Source of the DNA: JALHST01 sp963798435
GTDB taxonomy: Bacteria > Bacteroidota > Bacteroidia > Flavobacteriales > Flavobacteriaceae
Assembly: GCA_963798435.1 (NCBI GenBank)
Contig: CAWCTF010000003.1
Span: 1 to 64,000, forward strand
Reading direction: 5' to 3'
DNA: 64,000 nt
Shown piece by piece: positions 26,986 to 36,167 of this stretch (positions are counted from its first letter, which is position 1; every line of letters begins with the position of its first letter). The notes beneath the pieces were generated by a model that saw only the letters and a program-made list of their open reading frames with translations, did not search any database and had not been told where the DNA came from. A program made the translations under genes and the position numbers.

Positions 26986-28184
26986 ACCGTCCGCCTGCGC
27001 GGCATGACCTGGGACCATCCGCGCGGTTTCGATCCGCTGGCCGCGGAACACCGCGCGCTTCACCGCGGCACACCCGACATCGAGAGTCGAATGGAGCCGG
27101 CGAAGCCTGCGCGATTTCGGCGTCCAGCCGATCGAGGAGCTGGCCGAGCCAGTTCGACCTTCATGGTCATCGACCATCCGTTTGCGGCCGCGCCAGCGCG
27201 CCCGGTTGCCTGCGCGACCTGCGGCCGCTTTTTCCGGCGGAGTTCTACGCCATGCTGGAGCGCGAAAGCGTCGGCCCTTCGACGCGGTCCTATAATTATG
27301 GCGGGCGTCTGGGCGCTGCCGACGGACGCGGCCTGCCAGGTCGCGAGCTACCGCGCCGATCTGCTCGCGGAACTCGGTTTCGACGCGCCGCCGGGACTTT
27401 TGACGACGTGCTGGCACTTGGCGCAGCCGCCCGAAAGGCCGGCAAATGGCTCGCCTTCCCAGCTGCCAGACCGATGCCGCGTGCCTTGTCGCGACGCTCT
27501 CCGCCAATCTCGGTAATCCCATCGCAGCCGATGGGACGACAAGATGCTGCAGCCGGACGTCTTCGAGGCGACGTCCTCGGCCATCTCGAGCAGCTGGTCG
27601 ACTCTCCAATCCGGAAAGCCGGCGGACTGGAATCCGATCAAGACCTATGACGCGATGGCAGCCGGGATGATATCGTCTATCTGCCGTTCGCCTTCGGCTA
27701 CACCAACTATTCGCGGCGCCGGCGCCGCCAAGCCGATGACCTTCGCCAACGATCGCCGGCCCCGGGCCCGGATCCGCGCGCCGGGTGCCATCCTCGGCGG
27801 CGCGGGCTGCGCCATCTCGGCGCATTGCACGCGATGTCGAGGCGGCCGCCACCTACCTGGCTTGTCGCTGCACCAGCCGGCGCACCAGGCCGGCGACTAT
27901 GTCGCCCATGGCGGCCAGCCGGGCCTTCGCACGGCCTGGACCGATCCGGACGGCCAACGCGGCCTGGCGGCCATTTCTTCGCCAATACGCTGGAGACGAT
28001 CGACAAGGCGTTCTCTGCGCCCGCGCTTCGACGGCTTCATTCCCGCCTACGAACACATGGCGCTCCGCGTCCATCACTGGCTGAAGGAGGGCGGCGAACG
28101 GCCGCCCTCATCGCCGATGCCAACGACACCTATGCCCGCGCCCGCGAGGCGGCCGCGCGGCAGGACATCCAGAGGAACGACTGA
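26983..28184 (+). CDS. Family 1 solute-binding-like protein without a signal peptide
   Basis: Starts MTVRLRGMTWDHPRGFDPLAAEH, charged from the first residues with no hydrophobic leader. After repair it continues with HPDIEVEWSRRSLRDFGVQP, IDHPFA, YNYGGGVWALPTDAACQVASYR, PPGTFDDVLALGAAARKAGKW, a hinge region, and YVAHGGQPGLRTAWTD, all in the style of sugar-binding ABC proteins. The C-terminus is HHWLKEGG and ARQDIQRND. Roughly twelve indels. It is the second binding protein in this operon and is followed two bases later by a CoA-transferase gene, so it may act in the cytoplasm or in another role than uptake. Confidence 0.75.
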
Positions 28185-28185
28185 C

Positions 28186-29389
28186 ATGGCCAAGGCGCTG
28201 CAGGACGTAACCGTTCTCGACTTCAGCCACCTGCTTCAGGGGCCGTTCGCCACGCAGCTTCTCGGCGACATGGGCGCGCGACATCATCAAGGTGGAGCGT
28301 CCCGGGCAGGGCGACCTGTTCCGCACGATGACGTTCAAGAACCGGTGGGTCGGCGGGACCGAAAGCCCGAACTTCCTCGCCTGGAACCGCAACAAGCGGT
28401 CGCTCGCGATCGATCTGAAGGCGCCGGAGGCGAAGGCGAGCCTCTACAAGATCGCCGAGCAGGCCGATGTCGTGCTGCAGAACTTCCGTCCCGGCGTCAT
28501 GGAGCGGCTCGGCTTCGGCTATGAGGATTTCAGGAAGATCAATCCGCGCATCATCTATTGCTCGGCATCGGGCTATGGCGACAGCGGGCCATATCTGACG
28601 CGTCCGGGGCAGGACATGCTCGATCCAGGGCCTGACGGGACTCGCCGCCGCCACCGGGCGCGGCGATGGCGCGCCGTCGCCGGTCGGCGCCGGTTTCGCC
28701 GACCAGATCGGCGCGATGAACATGGTCTATGGCATCCTCTCGGCCCTCTATTGGCGCGAGCGATCCGGCGAGGGGCAGGAGATCAAGGTCGACCTGATGT
28801 CCGGCCTGCTCCAGCACCAGAACCAGGAACTCGTCTGGGTGATGAATTTCAGCGAGAATCTCGAGCGGCCGAATTCGTCGATCGGTCATCCTGGCATGGA
28901 CGCGCCGTTCGGCGTCTATCCGGTGTCTGACGGATGGGTCACCATTGCCATGAGCCCCTACAAGAAGCTGGTCGGTGTTCTCGATGCGCCGCAACTGCTC
29001 GCCTATGACGATCCCGGATACCCTGTTCGACAAACGCGACGAAATCTGGGAAAAGATCGCCGCGAAACCCGCAAATGGACCAACCCAGCCTGCTAGAGGC
29101 GATGCTCAACGCCGATATCTGGTGCGGTGAGGTCAAGCGACATCTCGAGGCGGTCGAGGATCCACAGGTACGCCATCGCGGCGTCGTGACGAGCTACCGC
29201 CACGCGACGGCCGGCGACGTCAAGGTCATCGGGCCGGTGGTGGAGATGAGCGGCACGCCGCCGACGATCGATCGCCCCGCGCCGCTGGTCGGCCAGCATA
29301 CGGACGAGATCCTGGCCGAGTTCGGCCTCTCGGAAGCGGCGATCGCCGAGCTGAAGGCCAAGGGCCTGGTCGAGCAGAGCGACGCCTGA
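28186..29389 (+). CDS. CaiB/BaiF family (class III) CoA-transferase, frameshifted
   Basis: Moves CoA between carboxylic acids. MAKALQDVTVLDFSHLLQGPF and LGDMGADIIKVERPGQGD form the N-terminal CoA-binding region. The catalytic Asp lies in RPGQDML. QNFRPGVMERLG, YCSASGYGDSGP, GGLLQHQNQELVWVMN-type segments and the C-terminal PLVGQHTDEILAEFGLS are standard. Indels lie near 28278, 28625, 28685, 29023, 29067 and 29085. Together with the enoyl-CoA hydratase it shows that this sugar-like cluster includes CoA chemistry. It is the last gene of the plus-strand operon; the 240 bases after it contain nothing I can support. Confidence 0.92.
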
Positions 29390-29629
29390 GCAAGGCGGAA
29401 CCTGCGGCGGGCGCTGATAACGTCGGCGCCGACAGACCCGCCCGGGCGTCCACGGCCAACAGAGGCTGGCGCAGACTATCGAGTTCGCCGCGCGGCCTCA
29501 AACGCTATGCCCGTTGGCGAAATCCATGGCGACGAGCCGTGTTCGGCATGAGGGCCCCGCCTCGGCTTCGCGATCGATCCCGCGCGGCGGGCACGCTACC
29601 AGGTTTGACGTATCCGGCCGATCGCGGGC

Positions 29630-31113
29630 TTAAAAGTCCGCGTCGGCGAGATAGCGCTCGAGCGTGGCGCGGGTGCCGTGGGACCAGAGGCTGGCGAGTG
29701 CCGCCGAGAAGGCGGCGATGTAGCGCGGATGACGGCCGACATCGCCGAATATGTCGCGAAGCTCCAGGAAGCGCGCCGGCTCGTCGCGGGCCAGACGTGC
29801 CTGCGCCTGCAACCGATCCCAGTCGGGATCGTTCGGGGCGATCTTTCCGCCGCTGTCGCTGGTTCCGTAGCAATACCGCGCCCATTGCGCCGAGACGAGC
29901 GCCAGCCCCCGTATCTTCCGGTCCTGTTCCAGCCCGTCCAGCACGGTCGGCAGCACATATTTCGGCTGGCGGTTGGAGCCATCGAGGCAGAGGCGCGCGA
30001 CGGTGTCGGCGATATTGGGATTGGCAAAGCGTTTGCCGACACGGCGAAGTAGTCATGCAGATCCGTATCCGGCACCGGCGGCACGACCGGGATGATCTCG
30101 TCGTCGCCGAGTTTGTGGAGGAAATCGGCGATGCAGCGGTTCGCTCATCGCCTCATGCACGAAGTGGATGTCGAGCAGCGCCGGCCGGATAGGCGATCGC
30201 GGCATGGCCGCCATTGAGGATGCGGATCTTCATCAGCTCGTAGGGCGCGACGTCCGGCGACGAAGGTTACGCCGACCTTTTCGAGCGCCGGGCGGCCCGG
30301 CGGAAAATCGTCCTCGAGGACCCATTGGCTGGAAGCGCCTCGCAGAAGACCGGCGCGTCGTCGTCGATGCCGTAGGTCTCGAGCACAGGCGCGTCTCGCG
30401 GTCGGTGGTCGCCGGCGTGATGCGGTCGACCATGCCGTTCGGGAAGGCGACATGCTCGCCGATCCAGTCTGCCAAGGTCCGGATCGATCAGTTGCGGCGA
30501 GCCCGACGACGACGTTGCGGGTGACGTGGCCATTGCCCGGAATATTGTCGCAAGACATCGATCGTGAAGGGCGGTGTTCCAGCCGCACGGCGGCGCCGAG
30601 GCCGCGACGATCAGGCCGAAAACGGTCCGCGGGTCGCGGGATTCGGCGCATCGGCGACGATGTCGGGGTGCGCCGGATCGAAGTGCCCCGACGCCGGGTC
30701 GATGAAATAGCCGCCCTCGGTGATCGTCATCGAGACGATGCGGATCGCCGGATCGTCAAGCCGCGCGAGCAGGGCCGCCGGTCGTCGGGCGCGATAAGTC
30801 GATCATCGAGCCGGTGACGCGGGCCGTCGTGGCGGTCGTTGTCCTGTTCGACGACAGTGGTCAGCCAGTCCTGCCCGGCCGAGCCGTCGCGCATCTGCGC
30901 GTCGGCCGGCATACGCCCGGCACCGATGATCGCCCAATCGTGGTCCTGGCCGAGACTGAACAGGGCATCGAGATAGACCGCCTGATGGGCGCGGTGAAAA
31001 TTGCCGACGCCGAAATGCAGGATGCCGGCTCGCAGCCCTTCCCGCCCATAGGCCGGCGCCTTGACGGATTCAGGCAGGTTGGAAAGGGCGGCGACGCTCA
31101 AGCGTATCGACAT
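29630..31113 (-). CDS. Mannitol 2-dehydrogenase-family polyol oxidoreductase, frameshifted
   Basis: Long-chain polyol/uronate dehydrogenase (MtlK, UxuB-like). Blocks: GILHFGVGNFHRAHQAVYLD (nucleotide-binding start), WAIIGAG, LTTVVEQDN, the SCDNIPGNGHVTRN motif, FPNGMVDRITPAT, and the active-site region MKIRILNGGHAAIAYP with its Lys and His. C-terminus ASLWSHGTRATLERYLADADF. Indels occur near 30900, 30795, 30630, 30550, 30480, 30340, 30255, 30150 and 30035. With uxuA in the same operon, the likely reaction is a mannonate/fructuronate or mannitol/fructose interconversion. The neighbouring genes do not decide between these. Confidence 0.9.
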
Positions 31114-31166
31114 GCTGGTCCTTTGCGTGCTGGAGGGCGACGATACCCCGAACGACCCGCCGGCCG

Positions 31167-31860
31167 CTAGAGAACGCCAAACGTGTCGAACGCTTCCCGG
31201 GCACTCATTCCCTCGCGGATCGCGGTCGAGACCCGGTTTTCCGTCGACGCCTTTTCGAGCGCGGCCCGGATCACGTCCTGCTCGACCGCCTTGGGAATAA
31301 CCAGCACGCCCTCACGATCGCCAAACAATAGATCGCCGGGGCGGATGCGGATGCCTTCGATCTCGATTGGAACGCGGTAGTCGATGACCTTGCCGCGCGG
31401 ACCCTGATCCTGCGCATAGGTGCCGCGGCAGAAGGTCGGGTAGTTCAGCGCCTCGATGCCGTCGGCGTCGCGAACGAATCCGTTGAGCACGGCGCCCGGC
31501 GGCCTTCAGATGGGTGGCGCGCGTCGACATGAGTTCGCCCCACAGCGCGTAGCTGAACGAGGCGCCGCTGGCGATATAGACCTCGCCCGGCTTCAGATCG
31601 TCGAGCGCCTCCATCATCATCCCGAACGGCTTCTTGCCGAGCGGTCCGTTCGAGCCCTCCGCGATCTCGTCGAACACGTCGGCTTCCAGCACCGGCATGG
31701 CCCGGCCGACAATGCGCATATCCTGGCGCAGCGGCCCGATCGCCTGTGGCAGAAACTGGCGGCGATGCCCCATCTTGTCGAGGACATCGCCGACGACGGC
31801 GGTGAACAACGTATCGCGCAAGGCCGCGAACAGGCCTTCGTCAGTCGTGAGGTCGGACAC
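31167..31860 (-). CDS. RraA-family protein (aldolase/demethylmenaquinone-methyltransferase-like)
   Basis: RraA fold: VVGDVLDKMGHRRQFLP, RIVGRAMPVLEAD, GEVYIASGASFSYALWGELMSTRA, then after one indel near 31499 AVLNGFVRDADGIEAL, YAQDQGPRGKVIDYRVPIEIEG and VRPGDLLFGDREGVLVIPK-type ends. The RDxxG-like motif (VRDADG) and the following Asp fit metal-dependent aldolases of this family acting on 4-hydroxy-2-oxo acids. A GTG start at 31858-31860 is chosen because a GGAGA ribosome site precedes it; no ATG fits. It lies between SDR and polyol dehydrogenase genes on the same strand. Confidence 0.85.
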
Positions 31861-31895
31861 GGGAACTCTCCATTGGGGGGATGGTGCGGCGCGGG

Positions 31896-32690
31896 TCAGC
31901 CGCGGCCGGGACGATCGTCGTATCGGACGAGGTTCCGCATATAGCCCCCGTCGATATAGATGTCGGTGCCGGTGACATAGCCGCCGGCGCTGGAACACAG
32001 GAACCGCACCATGCCGGCGACATCGCCGGTGTTTCCGACCCGCCCGGCCGGTATCCAGTGCTCGAACTTGTCGCGACCGAAATTGTCGATCGCCTCGCGG
32101 TTCATGTCGGTCTCGATCGCGCCGGGCGAGACATTGACTACCCGGATACCGAATTCGGCCCATTCCAGCGCCGTGCAGTGGCCGAGCATCTTAAGCGCCG
32201 CCTTGGATGCGCAATAATGGCTGAGGCCCTTGCGCGGAATGGTGTCGTGGATCGACGAGATGTTGATGATGACGCCGCCGGAGCCATGGGTCTTCATCCG
32301 CCGGGCCGCTTCCTGGCTGCACTGGAACGGCGCGTTCAGATTGACCTGCAGCACCGCCTGCCACGCCTCGAACGGCATGTCCTCGGCGGCAAAGGTCGTT
32401 TCGAATCCGGCATTGTTGACGAGGATATCGATACGGGGCGCCAGCCTGTCGATCGCCTCGAACATCGGCGCGATGTCGGCGGCCTGCTGGAAATCGGCGG
32501 CGACGGCATGGCATTGCGAGCCATGCCGGGCGGAAAGTTCCATGACGAAGGCTTCCACCTCCGCCGTCACCTGGCGCGTATGCACGATCACATGGCAGCC
32601 TGCCTCGGCGAGGCTCATGCTGATCGCCCGGCCGATGCCGCGCGCCCCGCCGGTCACCAGGGCCGTCTTGCCTTCCAGATCCTCAAGCAT
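31896..32690 (-). CDS. SDR family oxidoreductase, intact
   Basis: 264-residue classical short-chain dehydrogenase in one uninterrupted frame, rare in this part of the window. LVTGGARGIGRAISMSLAEAG is the cofactor site. DILVNNAGF, NISSIHD (catalytic Ser region), YCASKAAL (YxxxK), RVVNVSPGAIETDM and YVTGTDIYIDGG follow. It begins MLEDLEGKTAL. Probable sugar or polyol dehydrogenase in the uxuA operon. Confidence 0.92.
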   Translation of the reverse strand: MLEDLEGKTALVTGGARGIGRAISMSLAEAGCHVIVHTRQVTAEVEAFVMELSARHGSQCHAVAADFQQAADIAPMFEAIDRLAPRIDILVNNAGFETTFAAEDMPFEAWQAVLQVNLNAPFQCSQEAARRMKTHGSGGVIINISSIHDTIPRKGLSHYCASKAALKMLGHCTALEWAEFGIRVVNVSPGAIETDMNREAIDNFGRDKFEHWIPAGRVGNTGDVAGMVRFLCSSAGGYVTGTDIYIDGGYMRNLVRYDDRPGRG

Positions 32691-32699
32691 CGCGCCCTC

Positions 32700-33970
32700 C
32701 TAAAGCCCGGTCTGGACGAGGCCGTGAGCGATGCTGCCGGTGGTCGGCAGCAGCGGGATCAGGCGCCTGGAAGGAATGGTACATGTCCGGCTTGCCGAAC
32801 CAGGGATCGGTGATCGGCACGAGATCGTCGCTGAGCTGCGGGTGCCAGCTGCCCGCGCTCATGGTCGATCAGATGGGTGTCGGCCCAGTCCCAGATCCGG
32901 CGATACCATCCCTCGTAGAAAGGATCGCCGTCGTCGCATTCAGGAAAGATGCCGCGCACCGATACCCTCGCAGCAGGGCCACCAATAGCGGTCGCGGTCG
33001 ACGCGGCTGGCCCTGCCAGTCGAGGGTAAAATAGAAGCCGCCTTTTTCGGCGTCCCAGCCTTCCTCGGTCGCCTTGCGGAACAACTTCTTCGCGGCGCCC
33101 GGCAGCCAGTCCACCTTGCGCCCGCCCAGCGCCCAGAGCTGCAGCAGCAGCCGCGACCATTCCAGCCAATGGCCGACGGTCGTGCCGAAGGGGCGGAAAA
33201 CGTCGCGGTCGTAGTCCGCGTCGATCTGCCAGTCGCTGATCGAAATGCTCCGGCAGGCGCCAGTCATTCGCCGGCGGTGATGCGGCGGATGATCAGTTCG
33301 GCGATCGCTCGGCCCGTCGAGATATTGCTGCGTTCCGGTCGCCTCGAAGGCCGCCATGCACGCCTCGGTCAGGTGCATGTTGGAGTTCTGGCCGCGATAG
33401 GTCCGATCGGCGACCAGTCGTCGATTGAATTCCTCGGCGATCGCGCCGAATGCGCGGCTCCCAGAATTTGTCCAGCAGTACATCGGTCACATCGGCGAGC
33501 AGGCGGTCGGCATCGGGATGGCCGACGAGCTTGGCGCTCGAATCCGGCCAGCAGCACGAAGGCGTGGCCATAGGCCTGCTTGGTGGCGTCCGTGACCGGC
33601 GCGCCGTAGACCGACTGCCCCAGTGATAGCCGCCATGCTTCGTCGTCGCGATGGCCGTTCCACAGGAAGTCCATGCCGTGGTCGATGATCGCCTCGGCGC
33701 CCGGCCGGCCCATCAGATGCGCGATCGAGAAGCAATGCACCATGCGCACCGTCGGCGAAGAGCTGCCGCGTCGGCCGGTTCGCCGGCGGCCAGCCGGTCG
33801 GGAGAGGGTTGGCCGAAATCGTCGAGATCGAAGAAGCCGCCGCGCGGGTTGACGCAGCCCGGCTGGTAGAAGTCGATCAGGTCATAGGCCTGCCCGAGCA
33901 GCCAGTCGCGATGGCTGGTCTGGGTGACCCATTGGCGCCCCGCGGCGCCGACAAGCGATGAAACGGTCAT
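32700..33970 (-). CDS. AGE family epimerase/isomerase, heavily frameshifted
   Basis: N-acylglucosamine 2-epimerase fold (alpha6/alpha6 barrel), interconverting sugars such as mannose and fructose or glucose. It starts MTVSSLVGAAGRQWVTQTSHRDWLL. GCVNPRGGFFDLDDFG, MVHCFSIAHLMGRPG, the catalytic-His-like AYGHAFVLLAG, FNRRLVADRTYRGQNSNMHLTEACMAAFEAT, GHWLEWSRLLLQLW and EKGGFYFTLDWQG appear in order in changing frames. The end reads AHGLVQTGL before TAG at 32702-32700. At least nine indels. It sits 14 bases after uxuA. Confidence 0.85.
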
Positions 33971-33983
33971 CTTGGCTCCGATG

Positions 33984-35046
33984 TCAGGTCGTCTTCAGCA
34001 AGGCGCGCATATAGCCGATGGCGTAGGCCATGCCGGCATGCCAGGGCGCGTCGCAGTGAAGCTCGGGCGTATGGTCGGGGATGAGGACGCCCTCGAACTT
34101 GTTCGTCTTGAGGATTCCCATGACCTTCGCCATGTCGATATCGCCCTCGTCGACGAACACCTCGCGATAATGCGGCACCTTGCCGGTGACGTTGCGGAAA
34201 TGGATGTAGCCGATGCGGTTGTCGCGCGAATAGCGATCGACCACATCGTAGACATTGCCGGTGCGCATCTCCTGGACGCTGCCGAGGCAGAATTCGAGCG
34301 TATTGGCCGGGCTCGGATTGAGCGCGATCAGCCGGTCATATTTTGCAGGCTGGTTGACGAGCCGTGCCGCCCCGCGCAGCGCCTCCATCGGCGGATCGTC
34401 GGGATGGGCGGCGAGCTTGACGCCGGCTTCCTCGGCGACGGGGAGCATGGCATCGAGGAAGTCGCCGGACGCGGTCCCACATTTCTTCGCTCGAAACCGG
34501 CGCCACGACCGCGCCGGGACGGCCCTCGCCATAGCGCATGTTCCAGACCATGCCGTCGGGGATCGGCTGGTCGATGTCAATCGCATCCGCATCGAAGCCG
34601 ACGCTGATCGCCCCGCCGCGCGCGAACGGCCCCCGCACCCAGCCCCAGACGCCGGCGACGGAGAAGTTGTAGCCGAAGCAGGGCACGCCGGCTCGGCCGG
34701 CGTCGCGTATCATCTGCTGCATCTGCGCGATCTGCTCGTCGCGCCGCGGACCGTCCAGGAGGATGTCCGACCACTGCTTGACGGCGAAATTCTCGATCGC
34801 GGCGAGCTTGAGCCCGTTGGCGCCCAATTCGTCGATCAGCGATTTGAAGGTATCGTAATTCCAGTAGCCATCGACCGCCCGGCCCCAGCCATCCGCATCG
34901 CCGCGCGACAGGTTGACCTTCCCGTCCTGCTCGCTGGCGAGATAGTTCTCGAGATGGACGACAATCTGCTCGATCCCGAGCTGGCGGGCGAACCGATAGC
35001 TGTCGGCATTCAGCATGTGCCGATAGAGGCCAAGTCCAATTTGCAT
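33984..35046 (-). CDS. uxuA: Mannonate dehydratase, one frameshift
   Basis: TIM-barrel metal enzyme converting D-mannonate to 2-keto-3-deoxygluconate. MQIGLGLYRHMLN, GVPCFGYNFSVAGVWGW, DGMVWNMRYGEG, KLAAHPDDPPMEALRG, NTLEFCLGSVQEM, IGYIHFRNVTGKVPHYREVFVDEGDIDM and VLIPDHTPELHCDAPWHAGMAYAIGYMRALL are strongly conserved, and the His, Cys and Asp ligands of the metal site are present. A single frame change lies near 34,487. Starts six bases after the GntR gene's stop. It places the operon in hexuronate or mannonate catabolism. Confidence 0.95.
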
Positions 35047-35052
35047 CTGCAG

Positions 35053-35552
35053 TCAGAGTCCCGATGAGTTTTGTGTGGTTTCGCGCGTGCCCGCCTGGGC
35101 GGCACTGACATATTGACGGCCGAACTTGAGGTGCTTGGCCAGCATCTGCGTGTAGGCCTCGACATCCCGGTTCCGCAACGCCGCGACGATGTCGTGGTGC
35201 TGGTCGATGGTGACCTGCGTGCCATGGGCGCCCTTGCCGATTTCCATGAGACGCTTCATTGGCTCGGCCATCACCCGGTAGCTGCGCGCGAGCACGGCAT
35301 TGCCGGCAAGTCCGACCAGTTCCAGGTGGAATTCATAGTCCCATTGCGCCTGCTCGCGCAGGTCGCTGGTGGCGGCCATGCGGTCGATCAGCATGTCGAG
35401 CCGCGCCAGCTCGTCGCTGGTCACGCGCTCGACGACCGCCGGGGCGATGCCCATCTCGATCAGCGATCGATAGCCCTGTATGTCCTCGAACACCTCGGGC
35501 GTGATCTGCATGCCGGCAAAGGCGATGCCGACGATATGGTCGAGATGACTTC
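35053..35552 (-). pseudogene. GntR-family (FCD domain) regulator, cut at the chimeric joint
   Basis: Only the C-terminal ligand-binding FCD domain remains: HIVGIAFAGMQITPEVFEDIQGYRSLIEMGIAPAVVERV, DFHLELVGLAGNAVLA-type helices with the metal-binding His, and QVTIDQHHDIVAALRNRDVEAYTQMLAKHLKFG. The N-terminal winged helix is absent because the sequence changes to flavobacterial DNA at about 35,552. It is the probable regulator and first gene of the uxuA operon. The truncation is attributed to assembly, so the gene is likely whole in its real genome. Confidence 0.85.
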
Positions 35553-35560
35553 CCCCATTG
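35545..35560. other. Chimeric joint between two genomes
   Basis: Left of this point the DNA is GC-rich and codes for a GntR regulator on the minus strand; right of it the DNA is AT-richer and codes for a multiheme cytochrome on the plus strand. Both genes are cut mid-domain at the same place. No repeat, recombinase or tRNA marks the joint. The exact base cannot be fixed because tcccccattg could belong to either side. Confidence 0.85.
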
Positions 35561-36163
35561 ACCGGTGGCCATAACATTCAGGACTGTACCCAATGCCATA
35601 CTTCCGGTAGCTATGTAGGTCTGTCTCCCGATTGCGTCAATTGCCATCAAACCGACTATAACCAGACCAGTAATCCGAATCATCAGACAAATGGGTTCTC
35701 AACTGATTGTGCCTCCTGCCATTCGACGAATCCCGGGTGGTCACCTGCCACGATCAATCATGATTTTTTCCCCTTGACACAAGGGCATAACATTTCAGAC
35801 TGCACACAATGCCATACCTCGGGTACCTATGCAGGACTATCACCTGATTGTGTATCGTGCCATCAGGATGATTATAATCAGACCACCGACCCGAACCACG
35901 CAGCAGCGCAATTTCCAACCGATTGTGTTTCCTGCCACACTACCAATCCTGGTTGGACACCCGCTACCTTTGACCATAATCAGTATTTTCCGATTTATAG
36001 TGGAAAACACCGTCAGGGCCAAACATGGGATACCTGCGTTGAATGCCATACCAACCCTAACAATTATGCGATTTTTGATTGCATCCATTGCCACCGTAAT
36101 GATCACCACCAAGACCGAGGTAGCCAAGGATGTTATGAATGTCACCCCCAAGGACGCAGTTAA
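35553..36163 (+). CDS. Multiheme c-type cytochrome, N-terminus missing, nine CxxCH
   Basis: The visible 200 residues hold nine heme-binding motifs: CTQCH, CVNCH, CASCH, CTQCH, CVSCH, CVSCH, CVECH, CIHCH and CYECH. The first six sit in two near-identical units of 72-74 residues (GHNI.DCTQCHTSG.Y.GLSPDC), so the full protein probably has more. The reading begins at the genome joint with LTGGHNIQDC; no true start is in the window. Such cytochromes transfer electrons in the periplasm or on the cell surface. A beta-barrel gene starts only four bases after its stop. No enzymatic motif is seen. Confidence 0.9.
35570..36007 (+). repeat. Two in-frame repeats of a three-heme cytochrome unit
   Basis: Unit 1 runs 35570-35785 and unit 2 runs 35786-36007; a third, diverged unit begins at 36008 (GKHRQGQTW). 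Each unit has spacing CxxCH-(12)-CxxCH-(about 20)-CxxCH followed by NPGW.PAT..H, where the His may be a distal heme ligand. Protein identity between units is high while codons differ, so duplication is old and selected. Confidence 0.85.
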
Positions 36164-36167
36164 GTAA

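Noticed and set aside
35545..35560. Joint as the edge of a horizontally acquired island
   Set aside because: Both sides carry housekeeping genes of their own lineage, both border genes are cut mid-domain, and there is no integrase, att site or IS.
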